Below are positions 5,235 through 8,327 of a stretch of 8,327 bases of DNA, piece by piece. A program made the translations under genes and the position numbers. The stretch's first letter is position 1; each line of letters starts with the position of its first letter. Origin of the DNA: Planctomycetaceae bacterium (GTDB lineage Bacteria > Planctomycetota > Planctomycetia > Planctomycetales > Planctomycetaceae). The notes beneath the pieces are model-generated. The model had not been told where the DNA came from. It searched no databases and worked only from the letters and a program-made list of their open reading frames with translations. The stretch lies in assembly GCA_023258825.1 (NCBI GenBank), contig JALQWE010000140.1, forward strand, positions 1 to 8,327, in the 5' to 3' direction.

Positions 5235-6983
5235 GTGAGCAACATCAGCGATATTCAGGCAGTCGATGACGATGGCCAGGGTTCGCGCCGATCAACTTCC
5301 GGGCACCGGCTTTCCAGTCAGGGGACTGTGCCCGCCGTGTGGCTGCTGATCATCTCGCTCGGATTCACAGCAGCTATTTTCGGCCCCGAAAATCTTCCAC
5401 TCGGAGTAGACGGAGAATGGCTCTGGACGCGGCATCCGCTCCCGGAAGATCTGACCAGTTTTCTCGATCGCTGCCTGCCAGCGCTGGTGGCCGCCGCAGC
5501 GCTGATGATTTACACATCGATTCTTGAACGTCGGATTAACGAATTCAAACGCCCAGCGTTGGCGGCCGCGCTTTTAGTGCTGACGTTGCTTACCGGATAC
5601 TGGCAGTCCAGCGTGCTCCAGACCGCCTCGACACCGCACAGAGAACTTCGCCCACTCTGGGTGCTTTACGACAAATATGCCACCGGCTATTTTCTGCAGG
5701 CAGTTCAGGAGCCACGGTCCACCTTGCAGGTGCTGCAGGAATACGAAACTGAAATGTCTGATGGCGACGTGCTGCACAAGGGTACGCATCCCCCCGGGCT
5801 GTTTCTGTTCAACCGTCTGGCCCTCTGGTGCACCGCATCAAGCCCTTCAACATGGTCGCAGCTGCCACAATGGATGAACGTCCAGAGCATCACCACATTC
5901 CGGCGGCTTGAGGCAGAGGCTGCGCTTGCCGCGCCGCTGCAGCCACCGCAGTTTGCGGCCCTCATCCTGACTTCCATTGTTTCGTTCTGGGCCTCGGCCT
6001 GCCTGCCGGCAACGCTCTTTACGTTGCTCGCACAACTCACCTCGCGGAGGGACGCGTGGCGTTTCGCTGTACTGGCAGCGACGTTGCCGGCAATCTCGGT
6101 GTTTCAGCCGCGATCGGATGTTCTTTACGCGGTCTCCGGACTTGTCCTGCTGCTCCTGCTGACATGGTCTGTGAGGCAACACTCGTTGATCTGCGTGTTC
6201 GTCAGCGGTTGTCTTGCGGGATTCTGGATGTTTGTCTGTCTCCTCGTCAGTCTGGCACACGTTCCGATTGTGATCGCGGCCGCATTCTTCTGGTTGTTCT
6301 CTCTGTTCGGCGCGCGCGGCGATGCAAACACTGTCGTCTCGCCGTCGGTCACAGGGGGCTCACAGAGTTTCATTGATGGCACATCGCGAACGCGGTTGTT
6401 CCTCGCGGCCCTCGCCACGGATCTTGCATTTTCATGCAGCTTGTGGGCGTTCTCTTTCAGCACCGGTTGCAACATGCTCTCGATCTGGACCTGGAATCTG
6501 AAGAATCATGCTGCATTTTATGGACAGTTTCCACGTACGTGGTGGAAATGGCTCCCGGTCAACGTCCTGGAAATGATGCTTTCCGTCGGCCTTCCCGTGT
6601 GCGTGGTCGTTGTCTACGGGATAATCCGCGTTTTTGTGAGCAGCAAAGTCGGCTTTAACAACCTGAGGAACCTAGACACCGGTGACGACGGAGCCATTCC
6701 CGGTGGAAGACCACTGGCGAGGTTCAATTCCACCCCACTGCGACAACTCAGCATAAGCCTCGCCGTCACCTGGATCCTGCTGTTGGTGTCGGGAAAAAAC
6801 ATGGGTGAAGCAGCCCGCTTGTGGTGTTTTATCACGCCTTGGTGGCTGGTTCTCCTCGCCGACGTCGGACTTCCGGGATTAACAGCCTCGGCCAATCGGC
6901 GGATCTGGGTCTGGTTACTATTCTGTCAGCTTCTCGTATGTGCCATGACGACAGCGCGAGTCAATGGATATCTGCAGATGTGA
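5235..6983 (+). CDS. Polytopic membrane protein, GT-C glycosyltransferase-like, unknown substrate
   Basis: This is a protein of about 582 residues with some 11-12 hydrophobic segments. The first is VPAVWLLIISLGFTAAIF (near residues 32-49) and the last lies close to the C-terminus. The first outer loop holds acidic residues (FGPENLPLGVDGEWLW). HKGTHPPGLFLF contains THPPG at residues 184-188, and GKNMGEAARLW (520-530) precedes a late helix. Acidic first loop, HPPG and (N/R)xGE(x)xRLW are patterns I associate with GT-C-fold, lipid-phosphosugar-dependent glycosyltransferases and related uncharacterised proteins, so a role in cell-surface glycan synthesis is inferred. The frame is open from 4971, but no ATG occurs between the transporter stop and the second helix. 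Start options are GTG at 5226, 5235 or about 5327-5336. GTG 5235 is chosen as a compromise that keeps the first helix and avoids the hairpin. No clear ribosome binding site decides it. The coding region is firm; start and function are uncertain. Confidence 0.7.
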   Translation: MSNISDIQAVDDDGQGSRRSTSGHRLSSQGTVPAVWLLIISLGFTAAIFGPENLPLGVDGEWLWTRHPLPEDLTSFLDRCLPALVAAAALMIYTSILERRINEFKRPALAAALLVLTLLTGYWQSSVLQTASTPHRELRPLWVLYDKYATGYFLQAVQEPRSTLQVLQEYETEMSDGDVLHKGTHPPGLFLFNRLALWCTASSPSTWSQLPQWMNVQSITTFRRLEAEAALAAPLQPPQFAALILTSIVSFWASACLPATLFTLLAQLTSRRDAWRFAVLAATLPAISVFQPRSDVLYAVSGLVLLLLLTWSVRQHSLICVFVSGCLAGFWMFVCLLVSLAHVPIVIAAAFFWLFSLFGARGDANTVVSPSVTGGSQSFIDGTSRTRLFLAALATDLAFSCSLWAFSFSTGCNMLSIWTWNLKNHAAFYGQFPRTWWKWLPVNVLEMMLSVGLPVCVVVVYGIIRVFVSSKVGFNNLRNLDTGDDGAIPGGRPLARFNSTPLRQLSISLAVTWILLLVSGKNMGEAARLWCFITPWWLVLLADVGLPGLTASANRRIWVWLLFCQLLVCAMTTARVNGYLQM

Positions 6984-7281
6984 TACTATCACCGTTGCTG
7001 ATGGTAGCCCGCCGCGTACCTGATTCTGACGCGGTCGTGATATGCGTGTACTGCTGTGCGTCCGACACAAGCCCGCATTTCGGCAAAAACTGCCAGTCAC
7101 AGGAAGACTGGCTCCCAATTGCCAATCAGCGATCCAGGTCAGCAGACCGAATGCCTGAATGGACAGAAAATTCACCTCGCGGTTCAAGTCGCCGGTGTGC
7201 TAGTCTGCTCGTCGGCAGAGCATGCTTGTGCACAGGGCGCGGTTGCCTGCCGGGAAACACCCATAGCTCGAGAATCCTTCC
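6984..7281. other. Intergenic region with one hairpin and no recognised gene
   Basis: These 298 bases between the membrane protein and the DUF6263-like gene hold a perfect 7-bp hairpin at 7092-7112 and otherwise no gene or repeat that I can support. A promoter for the next gene is expected here, but no clear -35/-10 pair was found. Small open frames in this stretch lack similarity and ribosome binding sites. Confidence 0.5.
7092..7112 (+). terminator. Hairpin downstream of the membrane-protein gene, possible terminator
   Basis: GCCAGTC (7092-7098) and GACTGGC (7106-7112) form a perfect 7-bp stem with a 7-base loop, about 110 bases after the stop at 6983. A short A run precedes it and no T tract follows on the plus strand, so intrinsic termination is uncertain. 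It resembles the hairpin at 5139-5169 in having its A run on the 5' side. Confidence 0.35.
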
Positions 7282-8327
7282 ATGCCGTCAATCTCTGCTA
7301 TTCTGCTGCTGGCCTGCATCGGATTCCCGGTTGATAAGCTGAATTCGGGCGCACAGGTTCCGAACCCGGCACAGCCAGTCGTGGCCGACGTCGCGGCCCC
7401 GGCGGCCAAACCTGATTCTTCAGACCAGAAACCAGCCACCGATGAAAAGACGTGGTCGCTGCGATATGTGTTTCAGCAGGGACAGCAGTGGCGTTATCAG
7501 TCTGATCAGAAGATGACACTCGAAGCGCAAGTGGGTGAAAATCGTCGCGTCGACATCTCACAGGTTCAGCAGGTGCGTCTGTTCACCGTGCAGTCTGTCG
7601 AACCTGACGGCGCCGGAACATTTGCAATGCAGTTCGAAAAAGTCTCGATGAAGCGACAGGTCGATGACCAGCCGGCGGTGGAGTTTCATACGGGCATGAA
7701 GCCCTCGGAGATTCCCGAGGTCTATCGCGGAGTCGCGCATAGTCTTCGCGGCAGTGCTCCTGAATTTCGATTGACGACGACCGGTCAAACGGTGCGGAAG
7801 CCCCGGAATGCAGCACCGACTGTCGTACAGGCTGCGGTTCCATCACCGGTTGAAACGACAGAAACACCAGCGTCCGAAGTCAAACCGGTCAGCGCTGCAA
7901 CAACGGAATCTTCAAAGTCCAAAGATCCCGGATCATTTCTCATGCCCCTTCCGGACCAGCCAGTGCGAATAGGTGACTCCTGGAAGGAAGAGTTTCCTCT
8001 GACTGTCCGCGGAAGCCAGGATCTGAACCTTCAGGTTGTCGTGCTGCGAACGTACCGACTGGAAAAAGTGGAAGGCGACACCGCCACAGTCACGTTCCGC
8101 TCGTCCGTGAAGACGCCGATCCGCAGTTCGGCCGTCCAGTCGCAGTTGATTCAGGCGACCCCTTCGGGACAATTTCGACTGGACATGAAACGCGGTGTCA
8201 TGACTTCGAGAGAGTATCGGTACAGCGAAACGGTGATTGGCGCCCTCGGAGCCGAATCCCTGCTGACCTCCTACGGAACCCAGCAGGAGACATTGCTGGA
8301 AACCGTCGCACAGAGCTCAACCCCAAC
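7282..8327 (+). CDS. Exported DUF6263-like protein, C-terminus beyond the window
   Basis: 348 codons are seen and the frame is open at the window edge. The N-terminus MPSISAILLLACIGFPV is short and hydrophobic; LLAC with Cys12 could be a weak lipobox, or this may be a Sec signal without the usual basic residues. A Pro/Ala-rich stretch (about 24-52) precedes a beta-rich domain starting WSLRYVFQQGQQWRYQSDQ. Residues about 166-215 form a Pro/Thr/Ser/Ala/Val linker (APTVVQAAVPSPVETTETPA). The second part begins LPDQPVRIGDSWKEEF, with GDSW at 231-234. The pattern 'LRYxFxxGxxxRY ... LPxxPVxxGDSW' resembles planctomycete proteins grouped as DUF6263, of unknown function; this match is from memory. 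A TAG at 7264 closes the frame upstream, so ATG 7282 is the only near start. A separate cell-envelope role is inferred from the signal and linker. No link to its neighbours is evident. Confidence 0.8.
   Translation, partial: MPSISAILLLACIGFPVDKLNSGAQVPNPAQPVVADVAAPAAKPDSSDQKPATDEKTWSLRYVFQQGQQWRYQSDQKMTLEAQVGENRRVDISQVQQVRLFTVQSVEPDGAGTFAMQFEKVSMKRQVDDQPAVEFHTGMKPSEIPEVYRGVAHSLRGSAPEFRLTTTGQTVRKPRNAAPTVVQAAVPSPVETTETPASEVKPVSAATTESSKSKDPGSFLMPLPDQPVRIGDSWKEEFPLTVRGSQDLNLQVVVLRTYRLEKVEGDTATVTFRSSVKTPIRSSAVQSQLIQATPSGQFRLDMKRGVMTSREYRYSETVIGALGAESLLTSYGTQQETLLETVAQSSTP

Noticed and set aside
7933..8172. Minus-strand frame of 79 codons within the DUF6263-like gene
   Set aside because: It is antisense to a frame with clear coding character and has no recognisable features.

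Overview
The window looks like a planctomycete-type chromosome fragment, with a short foreign-looking piece at its left end. The planctomycete reading is an inference from protein style: a NupG-like transporter with a long TM1-TM2 insert, a polytopic GT-C-like membrane protein with a THPPG motif, and an exported DUF6263-like protein with a low-complexity linker. There is no rRNA, tRNA, CRISPR array, insertion sequence or phage gene.

Layout. Bases 1-462 (minus strand) encode an internal piece of polynucleotide phosphorylase whose sequence resembles Bacteroidota PNPases. It is joined in frame, near 457-468, to the first 80 codons of a cyclopropane-fatty-acyl-phospholipid-synthase-like methyltransferase (463-702, minus). 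Neither gene is complete. The join is best read as an assembly chimera rather than a natural fusion. Next, still on the minus strand, come a DUF1365 protein (767-1759) and an FAD-dependent oxidoreductase (1764-3083). Read 5' to 3' the operon is FAD oxidoreductase, DUF1365, CFA-like methyltransferase, a known cluster associated with modification of unsaturated membrane fatty acids.

A 632-base divergent intergenic region (3084-3715) separates this operon from the plus-strand genes. Its right part holds a strong 11-bp inverted repeat that encloses two small hairpins and is followed by a short terminator-like hairpin. This is a candidate structured leader or operator for the next gene.

The plus-strand genes are a nucleoside:H+ symporter-like MFS transporter (3716-5089), a GT-C-like polytopic membrane protein with no ATG start near its first membrane segment (about 5235-6983), and the N-terminal 348 residues of an exported DUF6263-like protein (7282 to the window edge). 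Hairpins after the transporter (5139-5169) and after the membrane protein (7092-7112) suggest these are separate transcription units rather than one operon.

Apart from the fatty-acid operon the genes show no obvious common pathway. The strongest items for a second look are the chimeric join and the structured element upstream of the transporter.
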